Positions 42,894 through 51,904 of a DNA stretch of 64,000 bases are shown here, one piece after another (positions within the stretch are counted from its first letter, which is position 1; each line of letters starts with the position of its first letter). The stretch covers positions 132,926 through 196,925 of the forward strand of contig JANRJQ010000014.1 in NCBI GenBank assembly GCA_033763895.1. Direction: 5' to 3'. The position numbers were made by a program, and so were the translations under genes. Source of the stretch: Chloroherpetonaceae bacterium. GTDB taxonomy: Bacteria; Bacteroidota; Chlorobiia; Chlorobiales; Thermochlorobacteraceae. The notes below the pieces were generated by a model, which was given only the letters and a program-made list of their open reading frames with translations, was not told the origin of the DNA and did not search any database.

Positions 42894-43847
42894 ATGCGTA
42901 CCGCGATTCTGACAGATTCAAATTGCGATCTGCCTCAAGATTTACTCTATCAATATGACATTCGTGTCATTCCCACAAAAGTCATTGTGGAAGGTAAAAT
43001 CCGTTACGACAATTATCACGATTTCGACCGCACCCAATTCTACCAATCTTTGTTAGATGGCAAAAAGTCACCGGACTTAACCATCGAAGCCCCTTCTTCC
43101 GAAGAATTTCTCCAGACTTATCGAAAGCTTTGTTTAGACTACGATGTTATTCTCTCCATTCACGAATCCTCTAAATTTGGCGATACTGTGAAGAATGCAA
43201 GACAAGGCGCCGTTGATGGATCAGATACTTTCAAGCGGCTTCGGCTTTTGAAAAATATTGGTGCACCGTTTCAGATTCGAATCATTGATTCGAAAAATAC
43301 TTCCTTGGGGTTAGGACTCTTGGTGCTTCGTGCTGCTGAATTGCTGACTCAGCAAGTTTCTTCAACAAAGCTTGCCAACGAATTGGAAGAACTTGCTGAT
43401 AAAATTTTTCTCTACCTTATTCCAAATGATTTGGGGTTTCTTCGCAATGCCAAAAAGGGCGTTAAGGTTGGGCTTCTTGGCGCAGGGCTTGCTTCGATTA
43501 CCGATACGAAACCTGTTTTTGCCGTTCACAGAGGTGAAATTATTCAGATAGAAAAAAAGCGTGGATTTGATGCGGCCATCAACGATGCAATGCAACAAGT
43601 GATGAAAAAATTAAGTGAAGAACGCTCTTATGATAAGGTTGGTATTACCTACGGCGGTGAAGCATCGCTTTTGGAAACAATCGAGACCGTCACTGAATTT
43701 AGGGTGCAATTGGCCGGAATGGGTTTGGGATCTTTGCTTTCAAATTTGACCCCTCAAGTTGGTATTTTTATGGGCCCGAAGTCTTTGGGGTTATCAATGA
43801 TTCATAGTGATATCAACATCACTTCTGTTTTTTCAAAACCTACCTGA
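42894..43847 (+). CDS. DegV-family fatty-acid-binding protein
   Basis: A 317-residue DegV protein. N-terminal AILTDSNCDLPQDLLYQYDIRVIPTKVIV, and the lipid-pocket residues in TIEAPSSEEFLQTYRKL (about 61-77). DegV/FakB proteins hold a fatty acid and, with a FakA kinase, allow its phosphorylation; FakA is not seen here. The GxxxGxxxxTSTxG/Pro-rich loop typical of DegV is not obvious, so the lipid specificity is uncertain. Stands alone. Confidence 0.88.
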   Translation: MRTAILTDSNCDLPQDLLYQYDIRVIPTKVIVEGKIRYDNYHDFDRTQFYQSLLDGKKSPDLTIEAPSSEEFLQTYRKLCLDYDVILSIHESSKFGDTVKNARQGAVDGSDTFKRLRLLKNIGAPFQIRIIDSKNTSLGLGLLVLRAAELLTQQVSSTKLANELEELADKIFLYLIPNDLGFLRNAKKGVKVGLLGAGLASITDTKPVFAVHRGEIIQIEKKRGFDAAINDAMQQVMKKLSEERSYDKVGITYGGEASLLETIETVTEFRVQLAGMGLGSLLSNLTPQVGIFMGPKSLGLSMIHSDINITSVFSKPT

Positions 43848-44084
43848 CCAAAAAAAACCGCCTGAGCTCATTTCAGGAATCGCCGCTGCTGCTCCGGCAA
43901 CTCAACCTACTTTGACACTCAAGCGGATAAAATGAGTCGATAGTTATGAACCATTGTATTTTGTGTTGAGCGATTTAAGATGATGACTTCTGCTAATTAA
44001 GCATTTGTTTGCCGTTGAAATGTGCGAAGTATCACACGGCTCTTTTGGGCGCTGTCTTTTTCGATTTTCAAATTTTTCTCTGAT

Positions 44085-45284
44085 ATGTCGGTTGATTTAA
44101 AACAAGAAATTGCATTGGAGTCGGATGCCCTATTTAATGATGTGGTTCGGCTACGGCGTGATTTTCATCAGCATCCTGAACTTGCTTATGAAGAACACCG
44201 CACTTCGGCCATTGTCGCAGAATATTTAGAAGGCCTTGGCATTGAGACGATTCGCGGCGTGGCAAGAACCGGTGTGGTGGGACTATTGAAAGGTACTAAA
44301 GAGACAAATGAAAAGCCGAAGCGCGTTGCGCTGCGTGCCGATATGGATGCTTTGCCAATGCCTGAAAAAACCACCCACGCATTTCCTTCGAAATTTGAAA
44401 ACAAAATGCACGCGTGCGGCCACGATGCACACACGGCTTCACTCTTAGGCGCGGCAACGCTTTTGGCCAAACATCGAGATGATTTTTCTGGCACGGTTCA
44501 ATTCTTATTCCAACCTGCCGAAGAAGTTTTGCCCGGCGGCGCAAAGCCAATGCTCGAGGCGGGCGTTTTTGATACACCGCCCGACGCCGTTTTTGGCCAA
44601 CATTGCATTCCACAAATCCCCGCAGGGAAAATTGGATTCTGCCCCGGCCCAATGATGGCGGGCTCGGATGAGCTTTATTTTAAAATCACGGGAACCGGCG
44701 GACACGCTTCGGCGCCACATCGCTCGCGTGATCCGATTGTTGCGGCCGTTCAACTCATTACTTCGCTCCAAACCATTATCAGCCGCAATTTTCCACCGGC
44801 ATCGCCTGCGGTACTTACCATTGCTTCGATTCACGGCGGCAGTGCAACCAATATCATTCCCAATGAAGTAACAATGATGGGCACTTTGCGCACAATGGAT
44901 GAATCTTTACGGGAAATGGCACACGAGCGGCTTCGGGAGATGACCGAATTTACGGCCAAGGCGATGGGTGTTACGGCAGAGGTGGAAATTCGCCGCGGGT
45001 ATCCGGCACTTGTGAATGAACGAGACGCAACACATTTTGCGTGGCAAGCCGCGAAGGATTACTTGGGTGAATCCAATGCCATAGCCGCTGAACCGATTAT
45101 GGGAGCCGAAGATTTCGCGTATTTTCTCCAACGCGCCCGCGGAACATTCTGGCAATTGGGTGTAGGCAATGAATCACGCGGAATTGTGCACAATATTCAC
45201 TCCTCCCACTTCGATATCGACGAAGAAGCCCTTCGCACGGGCACCGGATTGCTTACCTATGTGGTGCGGCGGTTTTTGTTCTGA
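44085..45284 (+). CDS. M20-family amidohydrolase/peptidase
   Basis: A 399-residue M20D zinc-dependent amidohydrolase, related to N-acyl-amino-acid, hippurate and IAA-amino-acid hydrolases. Metal and catalytic motifs: RADMDALPMPEKT, MHACGHDAHTASLLGAA (Cys/His ligands), FQPAEEVLPGGAK with the general-base Glu pair, and GAEDFAYFLQ near the C-terminus. Residues about 185-300 form the lid/dimerisation domain. ATG 44085 (MSVDLKQE) is preferred over an upstream GTG at 44022. Substrate not identifiable. It runs toward the HigA-like gene. Confidence 0.93.
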   Translation: MSVDLKQEIALESDALFNDVVRLRRDFHQHPELAYEEHRTSAIVAEYLEGLGIETIRGVARTGVVGLLKGTKETNEKPKRVALRADMDALPMPEKTTHAFPSKFENKMHACGHDAHTASLLGAATLLAKHRDDFSGTVQFLFQPAEEVLPGGAKPMLEAGVFDTPPDAVFGQHCIPQIPAGKIGFCPGPMMAGSDELYFKITGTGGHASAPHRSRDPIVAAVQLITSLQTIISRNFPPASPAVLTIASIHGGSATNIIPNEVTMMGTLRTMDESLREMAHERLREMTEFTAKAMGVTAEVEIRRGYPALVNERDATHFAWQAAKDYLGESNAIAAEPIMGAEDFAYFLQRARGTFWQLGVGNESRGIVHNIHSSHFDIDEEALRTGTGLLTYVVRRFLF

Positions 45285-45339
45285 CATTCTTGGTGAAGGT
45301 TCTACTTTTGGCAATGTGGACTTTGGCCATCACAAAGGA

Positions 45340-46413
45340 TTATTCAAACCCTATCACGACTTTAAGGTCATTAAATTTGCTAAAATCCTTGCTTTCATGT
45401 TGTAAACGACCCGCCACAATACCCGGAGAAATACGAAGGCTTTTGGCAAAGTCAATTATTCTTGGCTTAGTGAATGGTGTGATTGAAGTAAAGTTTGCCC
45501 ATTCCTGAGGTGGAATAAGGAAGTCGGCGGCGAAACGGTTTGCCTCAATTTCCTTTTGTGATTCGTTCTCTATGCCTTCCAAAAAGACATCGCGTTTACC
45601 GTGTTTCAGAATATGCCCAACTTCGTGGAAGAGCGTGAACCAAAAGTAATCATCGCGCTTACCTCGTAAGCTAAGTTGAATTACAGCTTTCTCAGGTGAA
45701 AGCCAATGGGTTGCGCCATAGACGCGGGTTTTTGGCAACGCGGGTGTAAAGACCAATGCTACACCTGCTTCTGCTGAGATTGCCACTAGTCTCTTGGCAA
45801 AATCATCATGCATTTCGGGAATGAGTGTTCGCATTTCTTGAATTGCGGATAAAAATCGTTTTTCATCAAACGGTTTTGTGGATTGCTGTTGGGCTAGGTG
45901 TCTCCCTTGTTGTAGCCACGTGGTTGTACTATGAAAATGGCTTGTAAAGCTTTTTTGGCGTTTATAATTGACGGCAAATTGATTCCATATATCCACATGT
46001 TTTTCTGGATTTGAAATTTGAAAAAATGAAAGTAACTCCTGAATTGACTTTACGGATGCTTTTTTTTCACTAATCCAACCTTGTACATAAAGTTCTTTCA
46101 AAGGAAATAGCTTTACCCAATCTTCATAATCAGCTAAACGCTTCGCCTCATTGCGTTTTGCGACACACTCCTGATACTGCCGTTCTCGCTCATTCCAAAA
46201 TTCGGCTGGTGTTCCTAATACACGTTCAAGGCGTAATGACATTTCTGCTGTAATAGATGCTTTACCATTGATGATTTCATTGATATGTTTTGGTGTAACA
46301 TCCATACGCTTTGCAAGTTCGGCTTGCGTAAGATTCCTTTCTTGCAATAAGTCGGCAAGCGTTTCACCCGGAAAGCTGACGCTATCGGGTTTATAGGTGT
46401 ATGTTTTACTCAT
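45340..46413 (-). CDS. HigA-like XRE antitoxin fused to ImmA/IrrE peptidase domain
   Basis: A 357-residue protein with an N-terminal helix-turn-helix (about 14-75: PGETLADLLQERNLTQAELAKRM, ITAEMSLRLERVLGTPAEFW, the HigA pattern) and a C-terminal ImmA/IrrE-type zinc peptidase-like domain with the motif LFHEVGHILKHG (His and Glu ligands) near residue 265. Such fusions act as repressor-antitoxins that can be degraded or activated by stress. It starts 7 bp after the stop of the RelE-like toxin gene, so the two form one module. Confidence 0.92.
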   Translation of the reverse strand: MSKTYTYKPDSVSFPGETLADLLQERNLTQAELAKRMDVTPKHINEIINGKASITAEMSLRLERVLGTPAEFWNERERQYQECVAKRNEAKRLADYEDWVKLFPLKELYVQGWISEKKASVKSIQELLSFFQISNPEKHVDIWNQFAVNYKRQKSFTSHFHSTTTWLQQGRHLAQQQSTKPFDEKRFLSAIQEMRTLIPEMHDDFAKRLVAISAEAGVALVFTPALPKTRVYGATHWLSPEKAVIQLSLRGKRDDYFWFTLFHEVGHILKHGKRDVFLEGIENESQKEIEANRFAADFLIPPQEWANFTSITPFTKPRIIDFAKSLRISPGIVAGRLQHESKDFSKFNDLKVVIGFE

Positions 46414-46420
46414 CGTGTTT

Positions 46421-46753
46421 TTAGTGATAATCTTCTACTCTAAGAATTTTTACAGTTTGAACGCGTCTCCAATCTAACCCGCCGTCTGTTTTGAGCGGGA
46501 GTGGTTCATCACTGCTTTCAAAAATTAGACGCCACCCGCCATCAAGGTCAAGCGCGAGAGTCTTTTGACGGTTGCCGTGCAATTCGTGGCAACGTCCCGG
46601 AAGGAAACGCATCGCTTCAAGATTCGGTGCGGCAGATAAGTCATCTAATCTTTTGCGAATCAGTTTCGCTCGCTTATCCCCGAATTCCTTAGTTAATTTT
46701 TTTATGCTGTTAAATAGGTCGGCTTTTTTTCCCGATTCAAATATAACTATCAT
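46421..46753 (-). CDS. HigB/RelE-like toxin
   Basis: A 110-residue toxin-like protein of the HigB/RelE fold: IVIFESGKKADLFNSIKKLTKEFGDKRAKLIRKRL, PGRCHELHGNRQKTLALDL then DGGWRLIFES. The C-terminal TVKILRVEDYH is the standard last strand. Family members cut mRNA on the ribosome. It looks intact, with a downstream HigA-like antitoxin, an inverted order as in classical higBA. Confidence 0.85.
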   Translation of the reverse strand: MIVIFESGKKADLFNSIKKLTKEFGDKRAKLIRKRLDDLSAAPNLEAMRFLPGRCHELHGNRQKTLALDLDGGWRLIFESSDEPLPLKTDGGLDWRRVQTVKILRVEDYH

Positions 46754-46809
46754 TGAGGAGTATCACTAATTTAATTAACCAAAAAGGTTAAGACAATCGT
46801 TCCCATTAT

Positions 46810-46998
46810 TTACGAGCCGAGCGCGGTTTGAAGCTCATCAAGTAGCACTTGAAACTCGGTGCCAAACAGTTTGTATAAATTTCCAAGGGTAATTGAGATA
46901 TGACCTTTCATCATTTTTATCCATACCATTCTTGATAGCGTTTTTCTAATGTTACTTAATCGCGCATGAGTTTCCGAAAGAGAGTTTTCTTGATTCAC
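46810..46998 (-). CDS. Short orphan open frame, possible gene remnant
   Basis: A 62-codon open frame (GTG start) that extends a few codons further upstream without a start (reading LREWVNQENSLSETHARL). It encodes a helical peptide with no recognised family. The open frame and codon use suggest the tail of a decayed gene rather than a real one. The surrounding area (46754-47236) has no clear gene. Confidence 0.3.
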   Translation of the reverse strand: MNQENSLSETHARLSNIRKTLSRMVWIKMMKGHISITLGNLYKLFGTEFQVLLDELQTALGS

Positions 46999-47183
46999 CC
47001 ATTCCCGTAAAGTTTTGGGTTTATGAAGAAGAGTTCATGTAGAATGGTGTTGGATATTAATTTTTTCTAATCTTAAAATAAAGGTGTCATAATTTCAAGA
47101 TTTATTTTTACGCAATTTTTTTTGGCTTACCTCATTGCATCTTCTTATCGTTAGATCCTCATATAAATGCTCGTAACAATCAA

Positions 47184-47206
47184 AAAGCCGCCTTGTGGCG
47201 GCTTTG
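47184..47206 (-). terminator. Terminator after hicB
   Basis: AAAGCCGCC-TTGT-GGCGGCTTT hairpin; on the minus strand the stem is followed by TTTTTG. It ends the hicAB module, 30 bp past the hicB stop. It nearly matches the hairpin at 48232-48255. Confidence 0.88.
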
Positions 47207-47236
47207 CAATTTGAAGTATAGGTTTGATTTTTCAGA

Positions 47237-47776
47237 TTATTGAGAATGAATTTCTTTTTTTGTGTTTAAAACTCGTGAATTTTCTCGAAACCTACCTTTA
47301 CGGGATAAAGAACGTTCACCTTTTTTATTACTCGTTTGTAAGTCCTTTTCAAGTATCTTTTGAAAATTCTTTACGATGGCTTTTGTTGCAGTCTCAAATC
47401 CGCTTACCGCTGCGCTTGATGATAAAAGGCTTACCACAAATTGATTCAAACTCGTGCCTTCTTCTTGGGCTCGTTGCGCTAAACTTCTATGGAGTGTTTT
47501 TGGCAAGCGAAGAATGAATTTCCCACTGTATTTTTCTTCATCTTCATTTCTTGGTTCTGGAATGGGTATACCTTTTTCCAAAAATTCTTCAAAGAGCATT
47601 TTTTTTGATACTTCAAGTTCTTGAAGTGCCTCTTCAATGGTTGCCCCATCGCCCTGAAAAGCATAGCGCCCTAACTGAGGGATGCAGGCATAAAAACCTC
47701 CCCCATCTTCTTGGGTTAAGCGTGATATTTCAATTGGGTAATTAAGACCGAGATAGTAATTGAGTGATTTATTCAT
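47237..47776 (-). CDS. hicB: HicB-like antitoxin
   Basis: A 179-residue HicB protein from ATG 47776, whose first codon overlaps the hicA stop by 8 bp. The N-terminal HicB/RNase-H-like fold is seen in YPIEISRLTQEDGGGFYACIPQLGRYAFQGDGATIEEALQEL, and a C-terminal ribbon-helix-helix DNA-binding domain in FILRLPKTLHRSLAQRAQEEGTSLNQFV. It should neutralise the toxin and repress the operon. The last 55 residues are a basic tail of unknown use. Confidence 0.9.
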   Translation of the reverse strand: MNKSLNYYLGLNYPIEISRLTQEDGGGFYACIPQLGRYAFQGDGATIEEALQELEVSKKMLFEEFLEKGIPIPEPRNEDEEKYSGKFILRLPKTLHRSLAQRAQEEGTSLNQFVVSLLSSSAAVSGFETATKAIVKNFQKILEKDLQTSNKKGERSLSRKGRFRENSRVLNTKKEIHSQ

Positions 47777-48056
47777 TTTCAAGTTGATATTTGCGGTATA
47801 GCTCAATTGCTATTAGAATTTGTTTAATGTAGAATGGCTTTACCTTGTTGCCTTTTACAGGAATTAAAAATGTGCCTTTGGGCGCAAAGTGTGGATTCTG
47901 TTTCAACGCTGGATGCGAAATTATATATCGATGAGAAGTCCCCTCTCTAATTTTAGTATCTGGGAAAAAACGAAAAAGCACCGACTTAACCTCGTTTGTT
48001 GGAACAGGTTGATTTGAATTTTTCCATTTTTCAAGTGTTTTTTCAACTTTGGACAT
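47769..48056 (-). CDS. hicA: HicA-like mRNA interferase toxin
   Basis: A 95-residue protein of the HicA type: double-stranded-RNA-binding-like fold with GTSHRYIISHPAL carrying the catalytic His, followed by GTFLIPVKGNKVKPFYIKQILIAIE. The usual length is 60-85; this has a longer N-terminus. It precedes and overlaps hicB as in known modules. No break in the frame is seen. Confidence 0.78.
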   Translation of the reverse strand: MSKVEKTLEKWKNSNQPVPTNEVKSVLFRFFPDTKIREGTSHRYIISHPALKQNPHFAPKGTFLIPVKGNKVKPFYIKQILIAIELYRKYQLENE

Positions 48057-48231
48057 TTACACAGGGAATTGAATTAAAATACTACGGGTAGTATCAATTT
48101 CCAAGAAATCGATATTCTCATTTTGGGGCTCGAAGTTGCTCTTTACACCTCTGCCAACTTCTTACACGATAGAATTGAAAGAGATGAGTCTTTGAAATCG
48201 AGATAAAAATTCAGTGATTTTTATAAATCAA

Positions 48232-48255
48232 AAAAGCCGCCTTGCGGCGGCTTTT
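48232..48255 (-). terminator. Terminator after nucleoid-associated protein gene
   Basis: GCCGCC-TTGC-GGCGGC stem (48236-48241 with 48246-48251) within AAAA/TTTT flanks; on the minus strand it ends in TTTTTT. It is 20 bp beyond the stop of the gene at 48272. Confidence 0.88.
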
Positions 48256-48271
48256 CATTCCCGTTGGAAGC

Positions 48272-49318
48272 TTAGGTTTCCTCTTCGTAATAAATCTTGT
48301 AGAACTTGCGGCCATCCTTTTCTTTGCCCTGCACAATGAGCTCTTTGCTTCCGCCCAAAATGTGAATCTGAAAATTTTTATCAAGCTTAATCACCCGCTT
48401 AAAAATCTTGGCTTCTCGCTTCACCGCATCTTCCGAGATATCGAAGGTATCGACAGCCTCGAGTTCGCGGCGCTCGCGATATTCTTCGTCATATTTGCGG
48501 AAAGATTTAATGATTTCCGGCTCTTGAAACACATCCTTTTCGAAGGTTCGCTTCGTGAAGGTATCGCGGTTTTTGAAGTAATCAACCGTGCGGTTTAAGA
48601 TTTCAATCTGCTCCGATTTTGGAAGTTCCAATTCCGCCGCAAGCTTTTTGGTCACAAAGTTTTTGGTGAGCGCAAAAATTTCTTTGGTTTGATGGTACTC
48701 GTCGCTGCGAGGCTTAAGCTGAAGGAAGGTATCTCGCCAGTATTGAGCTTCAAAGGCTTTATTGGATTTATCGACGATACAGACTTTATAGCCAAGGTCG
48801 GCGTCACTTTCAAAAATGAGGCAGCCTTTATCGAGCTTATCAATTGCGATTCCATCGTCGTAATGAAGTTGAAAGTCATTCGATTTTGAGTTGAGCTTTA
48901 AGAACGGCTGCCTGTTTTCAGATTTGAAAATACCGATGGCATCGGTGACTTCATTTTCCATCACAATGTTTGTGAAGTGCGCCACAAAAAGGTCTCCGGG
49001 CTTAATCTGCGGGTGGGTAGAAAGCTCGTAAAGATGCTTTGCCACATTGATTGAACTGCGATGAAAGGGTTTCCCTTCAAACATTTGAGAGGTAAATGTA
49101 TAAATCGGATTGAGCTTGAAGTCGCCGTTGGTGAAGGTGAAGGCATAAACCTCGAGGTCGCTGAATGAGGAGAGAAAGTATTGCATTAAAAGTTCTTTCA
49201 AGCGCTCATCCGTCACTTCAAGCGAATTCGCGGAAAGCTGCAATTCTTCACCATTCGTTTTACTTCCGATATGATGAACGGAGACACTTTTTAACGTGCA
49301 CTTTGAGTAATCAATCAT
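48272..49318 (-). CDS. Nucleoid-associated protein, NdpA/YejK family
   Basis: A 348-residue protein of the NdpA (37-kDa nucleoid-associated) family. Features: VSVHHIGSKTNGEELQLS at the start, FTSQMFEGKPFHRSSINVAKHLYELSTHP near residue 75, FKSENRQPFLKL, and a C-terminal domain with RTVDYFKNRDTFTKRTFEKDVF. Family members bind DNA in E. coli, but the role is poorly known. It stands alone, without visible regulator. Confidence 0.85.
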   Translation of the reverse strand: MIDYSKCTLKSVSVHHIGSKTNGEELQLSANSLEVTDERLKELLMQYFLSSFSDLEVYAFTFTNGDFKLNPIYTFTSQMFEGKPFHRSSINVAKHLYELSTHPQIKPGDLFVAHFTNIVMENEVTDAIGIFKSENRQPFLKLNSKSNDFQLHYDDGIAIDKLDKGCLIFESDADLGYKVCIVDKSNKAFEAQYWRDTFLQLKPRSDEYHQTKEIFALTKNFVTKKLAAELELPKSEQIEILNRTVDYFKNRDTFTKRTFEKDVFQEPEIIKSFRKYDEEYRERRELEAVDTFDISEDAVKREAKIFKRVIKLDKNFQIHILGGSKELIVQGKEKDGRKFYKIYYEEET

Positions 49319-49502
49319 AGTATTATTAGAACTTAGCCTTTAAGAATAAATGTTGCAGGTTGCACTACGGCAGGTTTTTTCTCACAAGGAGATTTCTCAA
49401 TATGTCAAATTTTTGGGAATTGAATTGTGAAAAATTGCTTTGATGAAACAGTATTACGCTCCATTTTTTTCATCATTTTTTCACCAAAAACAGTACATTT
49501 TA

Positions 49503-50435
49503 TTATTTATGTCCAGTTTCGTTAGGCTGTTGAATCATCTGGTTAAGCAAATAAACCTTGGCTTTCTTTGGCATCTTAAAAGTGAAACGAATCTCGGCAG
49601 GGTTTAAGTTTCTTTTTTGATATTGAAAGGTAAGGCGTCTTTCATTTCCCAATGAATCAGCCAGCGCTCTTGAAAGGAAGGTAATTTCTTTCGGTAGGGT
49701 TACGGTTCCTTCTCCAAGAATTTCCGATTGAAACCGAGAGAAAAAGACGCCGGTAAATATGCCTTTGATGCTGTCGCTTCGGGCAATGCTTTCTAGGGTG
49801 CCGCTCGCTGAATCAACCACAATTTCCTCACGAGCTCCACCTTGATTTTTGAAGAGATAAACAATTTTTCCGGTGGTGTTGATGACATCCGTCAACGAAT
49901 CAAGTGCTGACTCCGGGTCAGGTAAACCCAGAAAGAGATTGATGATAGATTCAAACTCCGCGTCAATTCCGCTAACCGCGCGAAGGTTTTCAGGTTTGTT
50001 TTCACCAATAAAAACCGATGATTGAAACGGGACATAAACAAAAGCGCTATCAGGTCGAAGAAGCATATCAAAGGCTGTGAAGCCAAACATCACACTGCCT
50101 AAAAGTTGAACGGCTTTTCCACGCTCAAGCACCACCCTACACGATACACTTTGATTCATTTCAGGCGAGCGAATCGCAAGCGTCCCTTCCCCGGAAAGTG
50201 AGTGAATTAGTAAACTTTTTCCTCTGAGCGTTTGATAAAGTGAATCAGAATAAAGGCTGCGTCCGGTATGAATGACATTCGAAACATGTTTCTCTATCAA
50301 AATCCGTTCTGCTTCTGACTTGACCGATTCCTTTTCGCCACAAGCACTAAAAAGTAAAATCGCAAAAAATGCAAGAAGCCCAAATAGCAAATGCAGTCGT
50401 TTACTGAATATTAAATGAAGAGCTAATTCAATCAT
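49503..50435 (-). CDS. DUF4292 lipoprotein
   Basis: A predicted lipoprotein: signal peptide ending LLFSAC with the lipobox Cys near residue 32 (from ATG 50435), then a beta-rich DUF4292 domain over most of the remaining 280 residues (GEGTLAIRSPEMNQSVSCRV, VYVPFQSSVFIGENK, then LEGEGT-type strands). This family is restricted to the FCB group and is thought to act in the outer membrane or periplasm; function unknown. An upstream start (50492) adds 19 residues without signal character. Confidence 0.85.
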   Translation of the reverse strand: MIELALHLIFSKRLHLLFGLLAFFAILLFSACGEKESVKSEAERILIEKHVSNVIHTGRSLYSDSLYQTLRGKSLLIHSLSGEGTLAIRSPEMNQSVSCRVVLERGKAVQLLGSVMFGFTAFDMLLRPDSAFVYVPFQSSVFIGENKPENLRAVSGIDAEFESIINLFLGLPDPESALDSLTDVINTTGKIVYLFKNQGGAREEIVVDSASGTLESIARSDSIKGIFTGVFFSRFQSEILGEGTVTLPKEITFLSRALADSLGNERRLTFQYQKRNLNPAEIRFTFKMPKKAKVYLLNQMIQQPNETGHK

Positions 50436-50510
50436 GAATGAAGGTTTTGAAAGGCATTTCTGAAAGTTACCTATTTCTTCGGCGGCATTCAAGTCGCTTG
50501 ATTTCCCAAT

Positions 50511-50539
50511 AAAAAACGGGGCAAATTGCCCCGCTTAAA
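50511..50539 (-). terminator. Terminator after MacB-type permease gene
   Basis: Palindrome CGGGGCAA-A-TTGCCCCG (50517-50533); on the minus strand followed by T6 and ATTG. It is 35 bp past the stop at 50569. Confidence 0.88.
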
Positions 50540-50568
50540 AAAATCATGTCTTGCCAAAATTCTTGAGT

Positions 50569-51795
50569 TTATTCGAATCGAAGTGCTTCAATCGGGTCAA
50601 GAGCGGCAGCTTTGTATGCAGGGTAGCTGCCAAATCCGATACCAATCAGTGAACACACAAAGAGCCCAATGAATGCCCAATCCCACGGGAAAATAGCCGT
50701 AGCACTCATTTGCGCCGCAATCACATTGCCAAGAAGTGCACCGAGCAGAATCCCCAATAAGCCACCAAGCTCCGAGATTACCACAGATTCAATTAAAAAT
50801 TGAATGAGAATCGATTGGCGTTTTGCGCCGATTGACTTTCGGATTCCAATTTCTTTTGTACGCTCAGTAACGCTGACGAGCATAATGTTCATAATTCCAA
50901 TGCCTGCGGTAATCAATGCGATAAAGCTGATTACAAAGGCACCGGCGCGGATGACGTCGGCAATTTCATTGAAAGACTTGACAAGTGATTCATTGGCATA
51001 AAGTTCAAAGTCATTATCCTGATGCGCTTGCAAGCCACGCACAAGCCTCATCGCGCCTTGCGCGCGATCCATCGTTTTTTGATAGGTTTCTTGAGACGAT
51101 GCTTGAACAGCGATATTAACCGTACGGTTATTTTTGCCAAAGTCGGCAAAGAATCGCGTGATCGGAACTAAAGATAGATCATCTTCACTCCCGCCAAAAG
51201 CTTGCCCTTTTGCAGCAAGCACACCCACCACGGTGTACACTTTCCCATTCAGCTTGATGCGCTCGCCCAAAGCCGATTGGTTAGGAAACAGCTTTTTCCG
51301 TACTTCTTGACCAATCACCGCGACACTGCGCATGTACTGAACATCTTCTTCAGTTAAATTTCTGCCTTCGATGACATTATGCTGATTGACAAAGAGAAAG
51401 TGTTTGTTGGTCCCAACAATCGTTTGATTCGCATTGGTTTTATAATTCCCATAGCTTGCAACACGCCCGCCATCAAACGACTTTAAACAAACACCCGCTG
51501 TTTGTTCTTCAATCATCTCTCTGAAACGCTCGGCTTGTTCAAGCGTGATGTTTCTGCGGTTATCGAGATCATCACGGTTTGAAAAACTCATCGCGGGGTA
51601 TTTCGCAATTTGGAATGTATTTGTTCCCAAAAAAGCGAGACCTGAAGTAATTGAGTTCTGAAGGGCACCGATAACAGTCATAACCCCAATAACAGAGAAA
51701 ACGCCGACTGTGATGCCGAACATTGTCAGCCCCGAGCGCAATTTATTTGCTTTGAGCGAACTGACCGACATTTGAAAAATTTCTTGAACCCTCAT
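50569..51795 (-). CDS. MacB-type ABC transporter permease
   Basis: A 408-residue permease with an N-terminal membrane helix and a large periplasmic MacB core (about 45-260, ending with QASSQETYQKTMDRAQ), followed by an FtsX domain with three helices (about 285-400: IALITAGIGIMNIMLVSVTERTKEIGIRKSIGAKRQSI). Such permeases with a separate ATPase and periplasmic adaptor export antibiotics, peptides or lipoproteins. Neither partner is next to it here, so it is an orphan half-transporter. Its upstream neighbour is the DUF3226 gene. Confidence 0.92.
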   Translation of the reverse strand: MRVQEIFQMSVSSLKANKLRSGLTMFGITVGVFSVIGVMTVIGALQNSITSGLAFLGTNTFQIAKYPAMSFSNRDDLDNRRNITLEQAERFREMIEEQTAGVCLKSFDGGRVASYGNYKTNANQTIVGTNKHFLFVNQHNVIEGRNLTEEDVQYMRSVAVIGQEVRKKLFPNQSALGERIKLNGKVYTVVGVLAAKGQAFGGSEDDLSLVPITRFFADFGKNNRTVNIAVQASSQETYQKTMDRAQGAMRLVRGLQAHQDNDFELYANESLVKSFNEIADVIRAGAFVISFIALITAGIGIMNIMLVSVTERTKEIGIRKSIGAKRQSILIQFLIESVVISELGGLLGILLGALLGNVIAAQMSATAIFPWDWAFIGLFVCSLIGIGFGSYPAYKAAALDPIEALRFE

Positions 51796-51904
51796 TGTGG
51801 CTGTGCGAATGAATATTTAAAAGACTGCTGACCAAAAGAGGAGTGATGCGTGGTAGGTTTCCTTACGAAGGAAGGAAAAGATGGTTTCTCAATTAAGAAA
51901 GATT

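Larger units (their letters stand above)
46754..47236. other. Gene-poor region upstream of higBA
   Basis: Apart from the short open frame above, I see nothing but AT-rich sequence and, at 47184-47206, the terminator of the hicAB module. Confidence 0.5.
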
